From Flagellimonas hymeniacidonis (lineage in GTDB: Bacteria > Bacteroidota > Bacteroidia > Flavobacteriales > Flavobacteriaceae): DNA of 64,000 bases. Under the pieces are notes generated by a model. It searched no databases, had not been told where the DNA came from, and saw nothing but the letters and a program-made list of their open reading frames with translations. Position 1 is the first letter of the stretch. Each line of letters opens with the position of its first letter. Made by a program: the position numbers and the translations under genes. The stretch spans positions 558,001 to 622,000 of the forward strand of contig NZ_VRUR01000002.1 in assembly GCF_008040165.1 (NCBI RefSeq), read 5' to 3'. Of the stretch, positions 53,224 to 62,677 are shown piece after piece.

Positions 53224-53571
53224 ATGAAAACATTTGGAGCAAGTAAAGAATTTATAAAAGGAGAAGATCTTGACTGGGAGGTTGTGGGTGAAGGCCTAAA
53301 ACGGAAGATTATGGGCTATGATGATAAGATTATGTTGGTCAAGGTTCATTTTGAAGTAGGAGCCGTTGGTCAAATGCACGAACATTACCATTCCCAGGTG
53401 ACCTATGTTGAAAGTGGAAGTTTTGATGTTACTATTGATGGGAATACACAAACCTTGAAAGGAGGCGATTCATTTTATATTCCTCCACACGCCATGCATG
53501 GAGCGATTTGCACTGAAGCAGGGGTTTTAATTGATGTTTTCAGTCCCATTCGTGAGGATTTCATGGAGTAA
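53224..53571 (+). CDS. kdgF: KdgF-type cupin (unsaturated uronate processing)
   Basis: A 115-residue single-domain cupin that strongly resembles KdgF: VVGEGLKRKIMGYDDKIMLVK, then a metal site MHEHYHSQVTYVESGSF and GDSFYIPPHAMHGAICTEAGVLIDVFSP. KdgF speeds opening of 4,5-unsaturated monouronates to 4-deoxy-5-keto-uronate (DEH), the entry step after oligouronide cleavage. No signal peptide, so cytosolic. It follows the tandem PL7 lyase and is probably in the same transcript, under operator copy 1. Confidence 0.9.
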   Translation: MKTFGASKEFIKGEDLDWEVVGEGLKRKIMGYDDKIMLVKVHFEVGAVGQMHEHYHSQVTYVESGSFDVTIDGNTQTLKGGDSFYIPPHAMHGAICTEAGVLIDVFSPIREDFME

Positions 53572-53616
53572 AAGTGTTAAAATCAACATTTTACTTTTTT
53601 TAACGAAAAAATAACA

Positions 53617-53651
53617 TATATTTGGTAAACCAAATTGGTTAACCAGTTTGG
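53617..53651 (+). promoter_or_regulatory. Promoter box and alginate-locus operator, copy 2
   Basis: TATATTTG (53617-53624) is followed at once by GGTAAACCAAATTGGTTAAC and CAGTTTGG. The operator directly overlaps the -7 box of the SusCD-lyase transcript. No TTG at the ideal distance was found. Confidence 0.7.
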
Positions 53652-53696
53652 AATACCAATAAAAACAACAAAATATGAAAACATAACCCAACAAAA

Positions 53697-53722
53697 AAGG
53701 ATAGGTGCACGCCTATCCTTTT
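53697..53722 (+). terminator. Terminator-like hairpin between operator 2 and the SusC gene
   Basis: AAGGATAGG / CCTATCCTT with a 6-base loop, followed by TT. It lies 46 bases after the operator and about 195 bases before the SusC start, with a tiny ATG-AAA-ACA-TAA frame just before it. It either ends the lyase-kdgF transcript or acts as an attenuator in the SusC leader. Confidence 0.7.
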
Positions 53723-53917
53723 GTAGATATCACTTCTTTGGAGGGAAGTAATACTTAAACAAATACACTTTACTGTTACTTGTCAACACAAAACTACGGA
53801 ATTCATTTGATTTTTGGTGGTCAGTGATGTTTATCAGTAAGTGAAGACGAAAATCACAATGCACAATGTGAATTGAATTTTACTAATCAACATGAATTAT
53901 TGAAACTAACTAAACAA

Positions 53918-56900
53918 ATGAATTTAAAAACTAAACTATTATTAATTGCAATATTGCTTTCCAATATTCAATTATTTGCTCAGGACAACATCAGTCTTGC
54001 TGGCACAGTGAAGGACACAGACAACGTTCCAATTCCTGGGGCGAATGTTGTTGTTTTAAATACAACAAGAGGAACTCAGACCGATTTTGATGGTAATTAT
54101 TCCATTCAGGTTTCTAATGGAGATGTATTACAGTTTTCATACATTGGTTATGCGACACAAACTGTAATTATTAATGGACAGACATCTATTAATATAATAC
54201 TTCAAGAAGATACGAGCGAACTGGATGAAGTCGTCGTTATTGGTTATGGTACGCAGAGGAAATCGACATTAACCGGTTCTATTTCCAAAGTAGTTAATGA
54301 TGATTTGGACCAAATTGCGGTGTCAAGGGTAGATGAAGCCCTTATTGGTCAAGTATCCGGGGTCAATATTCAAGCAACCAATGCGGAAGCAGGTGGCGCT
54401 CCTACAATTACCATTCGTGGTTTTGGATCGATAACTGCGGACTCTGGCCCTGCATTAGTGGTCGATGGAATAGTTGTAAGCTCTGAATTTTTGGCAAATA
54501 TTGATATGAACGATGTGGAATCGTTCGAAGTATTAAAGGATGCAGCATCGGCGGCTATTTACGGTAGTGAAGGCTCTAACGGTGTTATCCTTATTACCAC
54601 AAAAACTGGTAAGGCTGGTAAAACACAATTCAGCTATCAAACCTACTTAGGTTTTAAGGAAGCTCATGGAAGTGATGATTATAGGAAGAGTGTTGCAGAT
54701 TGGTCAAGAATAGAGCAAGCCGCTACCGGTACACTTTCTGGCGAAACCTTATACGCGCAGGATCTTGTTAGGATTACTGGAATTGACAGAGATTGGCAAG
54801 ATGTTTTCTTTGATGGAGGAAACGTTATAAGTCATTCTTTTTCTGCAAGAGGAGGTTCTGAAAATACCAAGTTCAGTGCATCTTTAAGGTCACTACATGA
54901 TGAGGGTGTTGTTATCACAGATGACTATACATCATACATCGTAAATTTGAAATTGGATACAAAATTGACTGACAAATTAAGATTTGGACTTAGAGCTTCA
55001 CCATCTTTCACAGAGCAAAGAAGGCTGCCTACATCAATACATAACCCAACACGTCAGTCGCCATGGTTGCCTATCTATCATACTGAGGAAACGCTTGAAT
55101 TTATAAATAGAAGCAATTACCCAGATGTAGGTGTTGGAGATTATTTCTTTGAAAACCATTTGGAAAACAGGGATTATGATAATGATGGCAATACAGAAAG
55201 ACCTCGAACTTCTGGTGATTCAAATCCATTCGCACAATACGTTGAGCGTGAACATTTCGAGGATAATACCAAGTTGTTCGGCTCTACATATTTTAGTTAC
55301 GAAATTTTGGATGGGCTTACAGCTAAAACATCTTTAGGGGTCACTTTAGAACAAAGAACACGAAGAAGATGGGACGGTACAAGGCACCATGCAGCTGGTA
55401 ATAGCAGGGCTCAATATAATTTACAGAATAGATTCCGTACAAGACTGATTTCCGATAATACGTTGAACTACAGCAGAACATTTGGCGATCACGATCTTGG
55501 TTTTCTTGCAGGGATGACAGTGCAGCAGCGGAAATCCGAAGAAAGTATTACTACTGGAAACGGATATTCCAACGATTTACTTAAAAATTTACAAGGAGCA
55601 ACGGCAATCGCAAGTTTTTCAGAGGTCAATACCGAACTTAGAAAGGTAGGCTACTTTGCCAGGGTTAATTACGCCTACAAGGACAAGTACTTATTTAATG
55701 CCTCTTTTAGACGCGATGGTAGTTCTGTTTTTGGTGTAAATTCCAAATATGGTAATTTCCCCGCGGTATCCGCAGGTTGGAACGTAGCCAAAGAAGACTT
55801 CTTAATTAACAGTGACCTTGTAACCAATTTAAAGCTTAGGGCCAGTTATGGTCTTACTGGTTCAGAGAATTTTAATGTAGGAGACCAAACTGTAAACACT
55901 TGGCCATACTTGGCCTTGTTGCAAAATTCCAACGCCATTGTTGATGGTAGTGTAGCTCCTGGTGTTTCGCCACTTAATATTGCAAATGCATTGTTACAAT
56001 GGGAAGCTTCTGAAGAATTCACAGTTGGTTTGGATTACGGTTTTTTAAACAATAGAATTTCAGGTTCCATAGATTATTACCAAAGAAATAGTGACGAATT
56101 GCTATTAAATAATCCAGTTTCATATATCACAGGCTTTAATAATGGTATCGTGAATTTGGGAGAAGTGCAAAACCGAGGGTTGGAACTTGAACTTAGAACG
56201 AGAAATATTGTTAACGAGAAGTTTCGATGGAGTTCTACTTTAATTGCTTCTACCAACCAAAATGAATTGTTGAGTTTTGGTGATTCGAACAATGCACTTA
56301 TAGAGGATACATACGGTAGAAATTCTCAATGGATCAATCGAATAGGGGAGCCAATATCATCTTATTGGGGTTATGTTGTAGATACTGATGTGTATGATGA
56401 TACCCAGTTTAGAACAACCTATGTCGACAATCCATGGAATCGAATTAACGGCCAAGCCGATGACACTATCGTTAAAGATCTCAATGGTGACGGAATTATT
56501 ACCGAAGAGGACAAAACTATTTTAGGAGACCCTTATCCAGATTTGTTGTACAGTTTCACCAATGACTTTCAATTAGGTGCCTTTGATTTATCATTTCAGG
56601 TTCAAGGAAGCCTAGGGGCACAAGTAAATAACATTGGAGATCAATACTTCTATAATTGGTTTGGAAATAGGACCAGAAGTGGTGGTGAATTACAAGCAGT
56701 AGCCGATGGCCTCGTTCCACATCCATCTTTCATTCAAGAAAAAGTATTGACAAGTGAAGTTATTGCAAGCGCAGATTACTTTTCGCTACGTAATGTAAAC
56801 CTTGGTTATAATTTTTCAGATGATGTACTATCCAAATTAGGTTTAAGCGCTTTAAGAATTTATGTCACCGGTCAGAATCTGATTTATGTCACTGCTGATG

Positions 56901-57019
56901 ATTATCACGGTTTCAATCCAGAACATGATGATAATGGTAATCCAAGAGCCTATGGCTCCCAAAGAGCAGGAACACCGATATTCAGAACCATGACATTAGG
57001 GTTGAACATTGATTTTTAA
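53918..57019 (+). CDS. SusC-family TonB-dependent transporter (alginate oligosaccharides)
   Basis: About 1033 residues from the ATG at 53918 (MNLKTKLLLIAILLSNIQLFAQ), which gives a signal peptide; an in-frame ATG at 53873 is less likely. It has a carboxypeptidase-D-like domain (about 24-100; GTVKDTDNVPIPGANVVVL), the DEVVVIGYGTQRKSTLTGS plug entry, and a barrel ending MTLGLNIDF. It is the transport channel of the alginate SusCD pair, under operator copy 2. The next gene, SusD, starts 17 bases after its stop. Confidence 0.94.
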   Translation: MNLKTKLLLIAILLSNIQLFAQDNISLAGTVKDTDNVPIPGANVVVLNTTRGTQTDFDGNYSIQVSNGDVLQFSYIGYATQTVIINGQTSINIILQEDTSELDEVVVIGYGTQRKSTLTGSISKVVNDDLDQIAVSRVDEALIGQVSGVNIQATNAEAGGAPTITIRGFGSITADSGPALVVDGIVVSSEFLANIDMNDVESFEVLKDAASAAIYGSEGSNGVILITTKTGKAGKTQFSYQTYLGFKEAHGSDDYRKSVADWSRIEQAATGTLSGETLYAQDLVRITGIDRDWQDVFFDGGNVISHSFSARGGSENTKFSASLRSLHDEGVVITDDYTSYIVNLKLDTKLTDKLRFGLRASPSFTEQRRLPTSIHNPTRQSPWLPIYHTEETLEFINRSNYPDVGVGDYFFENHLENRDYDNDGNTERPRTSGDSNPFAQYVEREHFEDNTKLFGSTYFSYEILDGLTAKTSLGVTLEQRTRRRWDGTRHHAAGNSRAQYNLQNRFRTRLISDNTLNYSRTFGDHDLGFLAGMTVQQRKSEESITTGNGYSNDLLKNLQGATAIASFSEVNTELRKVGYFARVNYAYKDKYLFNASFRRDGSSVFGVNSKYGNFPAVSAGWNVAKEDFLINSDLVTNLKLRASYGLTGSENFNVGDQTVNTWPYLALLQNSNAIVDGSVAPGVSPLNIANALLQWEASEEFTVGLDYGFLNNRISGSIDYYQRNSDELLLNNPVSYITGFNNGIVNLGEVQNRGLELELRTRNIVNEKFRWSSTLIASTNQNELLSFGDSNNALIEDTYGRNSQWINRIGEPISSYWGYVVDTDVYDDTQFRTTYVDNPWNRINGQADDTIVKDLNGDGIITEEDKTILGDPYPDLLYSFTNDFQLGAFDLSFQVQGSLGAQVNNIGDQYFYNWFGNRTRSGGELQAVADGLVPHPSFIQEKVLTSEVIASADYFSLRNVNLGYNFSDDVLSKLGLSALRIYVTGQNLIYVTADDYHGFNPEHDDNGNPRAYGSQRAGTPIFRTMTLGLNIDF

Positions 57020-57036
57020 TTACTAAAAAATAAACT

Positions 57037-58500
57037 ATGAAACATATAAAATATTTAATCTTAGCTATCACAGGATTTGTTCTCACTTCCTGTAGTGATG
57101 AGTTTTTAAATCCATTACCAGATACCTCAGTTGCGGTAGATGCATTTTTTCAGTCCGATGCAGATGTATTAGCTGGAGTTATTGGAATCTATGATGCCCT
57201 TCAAGGGGTCAATGAAAATACCGTAACAAATATTGGTAATGCGAACAGAGGGATACAATTTGAACATCTTTTAACGGAGCATCGTACCGATAATACGAGA
57301 AATGCCACACTTGAAGGTTCAAAATCTGATTTTCATAGATACGTGGTAAATGCCAACAACGTAGAATCTGAAGATTATTATGCTTCCATGTATGAGGTGA
57401 TTTTTAGAGCCAATAATATCTTGAATTTTATTGATGTTGCAGACGCAAGTAATCAAGCAAGTTATACGGCAGAAGCCAAATTCTTAAGAGCTTATGCATA
57501 CTTTAAATTGGTTAGGTTGTTCAGCGATGTCCCCTTGGTAACCGAAGTGGTCGGGCCTACAGATGAAGAAGCCCTTTTTACAAGAATACCTGAAGCTCAA
57601 ATTTATACCCAAATAGTAGCCGATTTACAAGAAGCGGTGGCTGTATTGGATAATACCTATAAATCTAGAGCCTCTAGGGCAGCGGCACAAGCCTTGTTAG
57701 CAAAGGTATATTTAACACAAGCAAGTCCCAATTATACAGGTGCAGAACAATTATGTGAAGCGATTATCAATAGTGGGGATTTTGATTTAGAGCCTAACTA
57801 TCATGATGTATTTTATTCAGAATTGAATGATGAAATAATTTTTGCAATTCAATATGAATCAGGAAATGCTCAGGAAAGTCAAAGTTTTTCATCTGAGTTT
57901 ACTTCTTCAGTTCGCGCAGGTAGAGAAGATGGACAAAACATTGTCAATGATAACCTTAGAATAGCTTTTGTTTCCAATGGAGGAATTAGAACAGCAACAT
58001 CTATTACCGATTTTGATGGGACACTTGCACCTGATGAAAATGAAGTGGCAAAGTTTTTCCCGGATGGATTTGATGTGAATGCGGATCCTGATCCTTATGG
58101 TCCAAATGCCCGAAATGCTGGGAATGATTATATCGCAATACGTTTTGCCGATGTGCTATTGATGCATGTTGAAGCGATACTGGCAGGAGGTTCATCAACG
58201 AGTGTCCCAGCTGCCGTAACTTCTTTTCAAAGGGTAAGAGATAGGGCGTTTCCAGATACTGCACCAAACCCAATATCAAGTATATCAAAAGATGAACTTT
58301 TACTTGAAAGGCGCGTGGAGTTGGCATTTGAGAATCAGCGCTGGTTTGATTTGTTAAGATTTGGTGTTGCAGATGATATATTGACAGCCCATGCAGCTGA
58401 AATGGGATATATCTATAATTCAAGAGCCCTATTGTTACCAATTCCGGCTAGAGAAATAAACATAAGCAAAGGCCTTTTGACACAAAACCCAGGGTATTAA
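57037..58500 (+). CDS. SusD-family alginate-oligosaccharide-binding lipoprotein
   Basis: A 487-residue lipoprotein (lipobox LTSC, Cys19). SusD/RagB features are FLNPLPDTSVAVDAFFQSDADV, AEAKFLRAYAYFKLVRLFSDVPLVTE (the TPR-like region) and LLLERRVELAFENQRWFDLLRFG near the C-terminus. It should cap the SusC channel and bind alginate oligosaccharides at the surface. It is followed by the PKD lipoprotein after 18 bases. Confidence 0.94.
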   Translation: MKHIKYLILAITGFVLTSCSDEFLNPLPDTSVAVDAFFQSDADVLAGVIGIYDALQGVNENTVTNIGNANRGIQFEHLLTEHRTDNTRNATLEGSKSDFHRYVVNANNVESEDYYASMYEVIFRANNILNFIDVADASNQASYTAEAKFLRAYAYFKLVRLFSDVPLVTEVVGPTDEEALFTRIPEAQIYTQIVADLQEAVAVLDNTYKSRASRAAAQALLAKVYLTQASPNYTGAEQLCEAIINSGDFDLEPNYHDVFYSELNDEIIFAIQYESGNAQESQSFSSEFTSSVRAGREDGQNIVNDNLRIAFVSNGGIRTATSITDFDGTLAPDENEVAKFFPDGFDVNADPDPYGPNARNAGNDYIAIRFADVLLMHVEAILAGGSSTSVPAAVTSFQRVRDRAFPDTAPNPISSISKDELLLERRVELAFENQRWFDLLRFGVADDILTAHAAEMGYIYNSRALLLPIPAREINISKGLLTQNPGY

Positions 58501-58518
58501 TATTTATATAAAAACACT

Positions 58519-60486
58519 ATGAAATATAAAGTAAAAATATTTAGTAATACAAAATGGCTGCTCTTGAGTTTGGTTGTAGCCAGTTTTGTCGTTAGCTGTG
58601 TAGGTGATGAACTATTTCGAGATGAGTTACCTGATGCAAATTCTAAAGCGGACACCGTATTTCCAGAAGCTAACTTTGCTTATGCATCATCTTCTGATGA
58701 TTTTAGAATGATTAATTTCAGTAATCTTTCTTCTGAGGCGACATCATTCGAATGGGATTTTGGAGGAGGAAATACGTCAACCGATTTAGATCCAACATTT
58801 ACATTCGAAGGTGGTGAAGGCACCTACCCGGTAACATTGACTGCTAGTGATGCAAATGGTATTACGGGTGCTATAACCATTGACGTTATGGTTGTGGAAG
58901 GACCATTTCAACCAATTATTCTTGAGGCAGGTTTTGAGGATGACACCTTACCAGAAGGTGGTGGTGATGGCCGAGACTCATGGAGAAATAATGACTTAGG
59001 CGGTGTTATTCAGATAACAGGTGATCCGGTAACTTTTGGAGATCAAGGTGCTAAGTTACCCGTTCCTGCTGGGGATCGTATTGGTTACCAAGAGATTACT
59101 GTAGAGCCTGATACAAATTATGACTTGAGATTCTGGTATACCATGTTAAGCGGTTCGTCAGACCCCTCACTAACCGTTGCTGTATTGGGTGTTACAGAGT
59201 TTGGTCCATTTGGCACCAAAGAAGAAGCTTTAGATGGTGTTATTGCTTCTGTAACCGTTACCGATGATTCAGAGCCCGATGTTTATGTGCAACAGAAGTT
59301 GTCCTTTAATTCTGGAATCAATAATACTGTTGCTATCTTTTTTACGAATGGCGAAGTGGAATGTAGATTGGATGATTTCACCATAGATGTTGGGGCTGCC
59401 GGTGCAGTACCTCCCTCTGCCGGATTTAGTTCTGCGCAAAGTGAAATCAATTTTTTAGAGTATACATTCACTAACTCATCAACAGGAGCCACTAGCTACG
59501 AATGGGATTTTGGAGATGAAAATACTTCCACAGAGGAATCTCCAACCCATATTTATACGGAAGCTGATACTTATACTGTAACGCTTATAGCTACAAATGA
59601 CTCTGGTTTGTCAACTACTTTAGAACAAACCATCGATATACAGGCACCGGTCACAGCAGATTTCACCTTTGAAGTTGATGCTATGGACTACAAGACCTAT
59701 ATTTTTACGGATGCTTCAGAAGATGCCGTATCTCTATTATGGGAATTTGGAGATGGGTTCCAATTTACTGGAATGAATCCTTCACATACCTACGCAGAAG
59801 ATGGGACTTACACGGTAACTTTGACAGCATCTAGTATTACAGGTGCCACATCTATAGCCACTGCGCAGTTTACAGTTGCTGCAGGATTTGTGGTACAGGT
59901 TCTTAACGGTACTTTTGATGATCATGGAGTTATAGGTAGTGGTAGTACAGGTGATAATGCAGATGCTTGGGACATGACACCTAATCCTACTATTTTAGAC
60001 GAGAGTGGTGCTGAAATTCCTAGTCCATATACTTGGAGAAATGAGGATTTAAACGATTATATTGATGGAGCATATTGTACCAATGAGCAAATTGGTTCTA
60101 CCAGTGATGGAAATAATGGAACAAGAGGTGGAAAAATAAGCAATAGTTGTCGACGCTTATATCAACCTGTTCAAGTAGAGCAAGGAGTTGAGTATACTTT
60201 CTCAATTGATACACGTTCGGAAGCCATGGGAGTTAATACTGAAGTATTTATTTTAAATACAGAAATCACTACGGAGACGGGTATTGATGCTTCTACTTCT
60301 GACCCTGCTATTGATGCGTATTTTGACATTACCAACGATTTCAATGCAGATAAGACTGTGTTTACTACAAGCACCTTTACATTCACTCCATCTACAAATC
60401 AAATAGTTATTTATGTAAGGGCTTTACTTGCTGTAGATGGCAGTACTGAGGTCTTTCTTGATAATGTAGAAATAACAGAGAATTAG
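58519..60486 (+). CDS. PKD-domain surface lipoprotein (glycan-binding candidate)
   Basis: A 655-residue lipoprotein (Cys27 in VVSC). It has three PKD beta-sandwiches (about 45-130, 295-375 and 378-455) with the typical ATSFEWDFGGGNTSTDLDPTF and YEWDFGDENTSTEESPTHIY pattern, alternating with two larger beta regions (about 135-290 and 460-655) that resemble carbohydrate-binding modules. It occupies the place of SusE/F-type surface glycan-binding proteins, directly after SusD, so it probably binds alginate at the cell surface. It lacks any catalytic motif I recognise. Confidence 0.85.
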   Translation: MKYKVKIFSNTKWLLLSLVVASFVVSCVGDELFRDELPDANSKADTVFPEANFAYASSSDDFRMINFSNLSSEATSFEWDFGGGNTSTDLDPTFTFEGGEGTYPVTLTASDANGITGAITIDVMVVEGPFQPIILEAGFEDDTLPEGGGDGRDSWRNNDLGGVIQITGDPVTFGDQGAKLPVPAGDRIGYQEITVEPDTNYDLRFWYTMLSGSSDPSLTVAVLGVTEFGPFGTKEEALDGVIASVTVTDDSEPDVYVQQKLSFNSGINNTVAIFFTNGEVECRLDDFTIDVGAAGAVPPSAGFSSAQSEINFLEYTFTNSSTGATSYEWDFGDENTSTEESPTHIYTEADTYTVTLIATNDSGLSTTLEQTIDIQAPVTADFTFEVDAMDYKTYIFTDASEDAVSLLWEFGDGFQFTGMNPSHTYAEDGTYTVTLTASSITGATSIATAQFTVAAGFVVQVLNGTFDDHGVIGSGSTGDNADAWDMTPNPTILDESGAEIPSPYTWRNEDLNDYIDGAYCTNEQIGSTSDGNNGTRGGKISNSCRRLYQPVQVEQGVEYTFSIDTRSEAMGVNTEVFILNTEITTETGIDASTSDPAIDAYFDITNDFNADKTVFTTSTFTFTPSTNQIVIYVRALLAVDGSTEVFLDNVEITEN

Positions 60487-60509
60487 TATAGAAATCAAGC
60501 GATTGTAAA

Positions 60510-60542
60510 ACCACCCAGGCTTTAAATTCGGGACTGGGTGGT
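60510..60542 (+). terminator. Hairpin between the PKD and PL7 genes
   Basis: 9-bp stem ACCACCCAG / CTGGGTGGT with a 15-base loop and no T run. It may be a processing or stabilising structure that sets expression of the lyases apart from SusCD. Confidence 0.5.
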
Positions 60543-60611
60543 ATTATAACGCAAGAGCTGAATAAATAAAAATAGATATAGTAACGATTACACCTAATAA
60601 GAATTGATAAA

Positions 60612-61523
60612 ATGAACATTTTCCGAAAGAAATCTCTAACAATTTTTTTAATGATATTTCTAGCTGTTGGTGCTACTTCTCAAAACAAGAAAAGTAGTGG
60701 TACAGAATCGGATAGCAAAATTGAAAAACGAAATAAAAAGAAGAAAAAGGTAAAACTACCAAATATAGATTTAAGCCATTGGAAGGTTACTATACCCGAG
60801 GGTGAAGGAAAAGGAGGTGCAATTAGTGTTTCACCACCTGAGATATTGGACTACGCAAATAATGAGGTTTTAGCACCTTTTATGTACAATGATTCAGTGT
60901 CTGGCGCATTGGTTTTTCATGCGTATCCAACTAATGCCACTACGGCCAATACAAAATATTCGCGATCAGAACTTAGGGAACAGATGGAACCTGGTAATGA
61001 TAAAGTAAATTGGACATTTGCACAAGGCGGTACGTTGAAAGCTAAAATGGCGATGGGCGATGTTTCAAGAACTGATGATGGAAAGTATCACAAGGTAATT
61101 ATTGCTCAAATACATGGCCGGTTAACAAATGAACAACGAGAATTGATTGGACAGAAAGATAATAATGCTCCACCTATTTTAAAGATTTATTGGCAAAATG
61201 GTAAAATCCGAGTGAAAACCAAGGTTTTAAAATATGCAGGGGTGGACCAAAAAGCAATTTTGTACAAAGAAGCGTGGACCGATGATAAAGGCAAAAATTT
61301 TGAACAAGAAGTTGGTTTTAGAAAATTTACCATTGAAGTTAAAGTCAGCGATGGTAAAATGGTAGTTTCCTTAAATAAAAATGAGTTTTTTGTTTACGAT
61401 AATGCCAGTATAAAACGATGGGGAGTATTTGAAAACTATTTTAAGGTTGGAAATTACTTTCAAACTAGAGATGAAGGAGCATTTGCGAACGTGAAAGTTT
61501 ACGAATTGTCTGTTGAACATTAA
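60612..61523 (+). CDS. PL7-family alginate lyase (secreted)
   Basis: A 303-residue protein with a signal peptide (LTIFLMIFLAVGATSQ) rather than a lipobox, then a lysine-rich linker (KIEKRNKKKKKVK) before a single PL7 domain (about 50-303). Catalytic positions: Arg118 in SRSELREQ, Gln166 and His168 in AQIHGR, Tyr282 in VGNYFQ. The pattern matches its neighbour at 61573 closely, so they are paralogues. The basic linker may help bind the acidic polymer. It lies 125 bases after the PKD gene, in the same direction. Confidence 0.92.
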   Translation: MNIFRKKSLTIFLMIFLAVGATSQNKKSSGTESDSKIEKRNKKKKKVKLPNIDLSHWKVTIPEGEGKGGAISVSPPEILDYANNEVLAPFMYNDSVSGALVFHAYPTNATTANTKYSRSELREQMEPGNDKVNWTFAQGGTLKAKMAMGDVSRTDDGKYHKVIIAQIHGRLTNEQRELIGQKDNNAPPILKIYWQNGKIRVKTKVLKYAGVDQKAILYKEAWTDDKGKNFEQEVGFRKFTIEVKVSDGKMVVSLNKNEFFVYDNASIKRWGVFENYFKVGNYFQTRDEGAFANVKVYELSVEH

Positions 61524-61572
61524 CCGTTTCAAAACCACAAATAAAAAAATAACTGTTTAATCCAAATACACC

Positions 61573-62490
61573 ATGTTTAAAAGCCTACTCAATCTTATTT
61601 GTCTTTTTTTGATTCTTGGTTCATGTCAAAAAAGCAGTTCAGTTTCTCAAGAAAAAGAAGATGAAATAGCTGGTGAGGAGCCTACAAATGATGTTGTAGA
61701 GATTCCAGAGCCAGATACTGAGGATACTTCTTTTATACTACCGGAAATTGATTTGAGCAATTGGAAAGTAACCCTGCCAATAGGCCGCCCAGATGAAGTA
61801 AAACCCCCGGAAATATTGGAATATGCTACCAACGAAAAGCTAAAACCGTTCATGTATAATGACTCTATTGAAGGTGCTTTGGTTTTCTACACCTATCCTG
61901 GAGCCACTACGGCAAACTCCTCTAGATCAAGAACAGAGCTTAGGGAACAGATGGAACCTGGCAGCAATTCGGTTAATTGGACGTTTTCCCAAGGAGGAAG
62001 GCTTAAAGGAACATTGGCAATGGACGATATTTCCAAAGATTCAGATGACAAATACCATAGAACCATCATTATGCAGATTCATGGGCGTTTGACAAATGAA
62101 CAAAGGGATTTGATTGGCCAAAAGGACAATAATGCGCCACCAATGCTTAAGATTTATTGGCAAAATGGTGAGGTAAGGGTAAAGACAAAGGTTTTAAAAG
62201 ACCCAGATGTTTCCAATGCTGACATCTTGCGCACTGATTCGTGGACAGATGATGAGGGCTTTAATTTTAATGAAGAAGTGGGGTTCGATAAGTTTTCACT
62301 AGAGGTCTTGGTTTCCGATGGAAGAATGGAAGTGATTTTAAATGATACAGAGTCAGTTGTATATGAAGGTGATGATATAAAAAAATGGGGCATTTTTGAG
62401 AACTATTTTAAGGCAGGGAATTATTTGCAAACGTCTGATGAAGGTTCATATGCTCGGGTAAAATATTATGATTTACTGGTTGAACATTAA
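61573..62490 (+). CDS. PL7-family alginate lyase lipoprotein
   Basis: A 305-residue lipoprotein (LGSC, Cys18) with an acidic linker (EEPTNDVVEIPEPDTEDTS) and one PL7 domain. Catalytic positions: Arg120 in SRTELREQ, Gln168 and His170 in MQIHGR, Tyr284 in AGNYLQ. It is a close paralogue of the preceding lyase, but the linker is acidic rather than basic and it is lipid-anchored, so the pair probably works at different places on or near the cell. Confidence 0.92.
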   Translation: MFKSLLNLICLFLILGSCQKSSSVSQEKEDEIAGEEPTNDVVEIPEPDTEDTSFILPEIDLSNWKVTLPIGRPDEVKPPEILEYATNEKLKPFMYNDSIEGALVFYTYPGATTANSSRSRTELREQMEPGSNSVNWTFSQGGRLKGTLAMDDISKDSDDKYHRTIIMQIHGRLTNEQRDLIGQKDNNAPPMLKIYWQNGEVRVKTKVLKDPDVSNADILRTDSWTDDEGFNFNEEVGFDKFSLEVLVSDGRMEVILNDTESVVYEGDDIKKWGIFENYFKAGNYLQTSDEGSYARVKYYDLLVEH

Positions 62491-62524
62491 GAGTATTTTT
62501 TTTGAGTTAGTTTAGTTAAATACC

Positions 62525-62561
62525 AAAAACTATCGGACAAAATTTTTGACCGATAGTTTTT
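62525..62561 (+). terminator. Terminator after the PL7 genes
   Basis: Perfect 12-bp stem AAAAACTATCGG / CCGATAGTTTTT with a 13-base loop; it closes the SusCD-lyase transcript before the regulator. Confidence 0.85.
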
Positions 62562-62634
62562 CATCCAGACACGGAAATTATAGTGAATAAGAATAAAAAT
62601 AATGCTTTACGGGTTAAAGTAATTTGCTTAAATT

Positions 62635-62663
62635 TAACAAACCAATCTGGTTAACCAATTTTA
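62635..62663 (+). promoter_or_regulatory. Alginate-locus operator, copy 3 (autoregulation)
   Basis: AAACCAATCTGGTTAACC followed by AATTTTA, preceded by TAAATTTA (62629-62636), a weak -7-like box. It ends 15 bases before the regulator's ATG. The core TGGTTAACCA equals that of the other two copies. Confidence 0.7.
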
Positions 62664-62677
62664 GATTGAGATAATTT

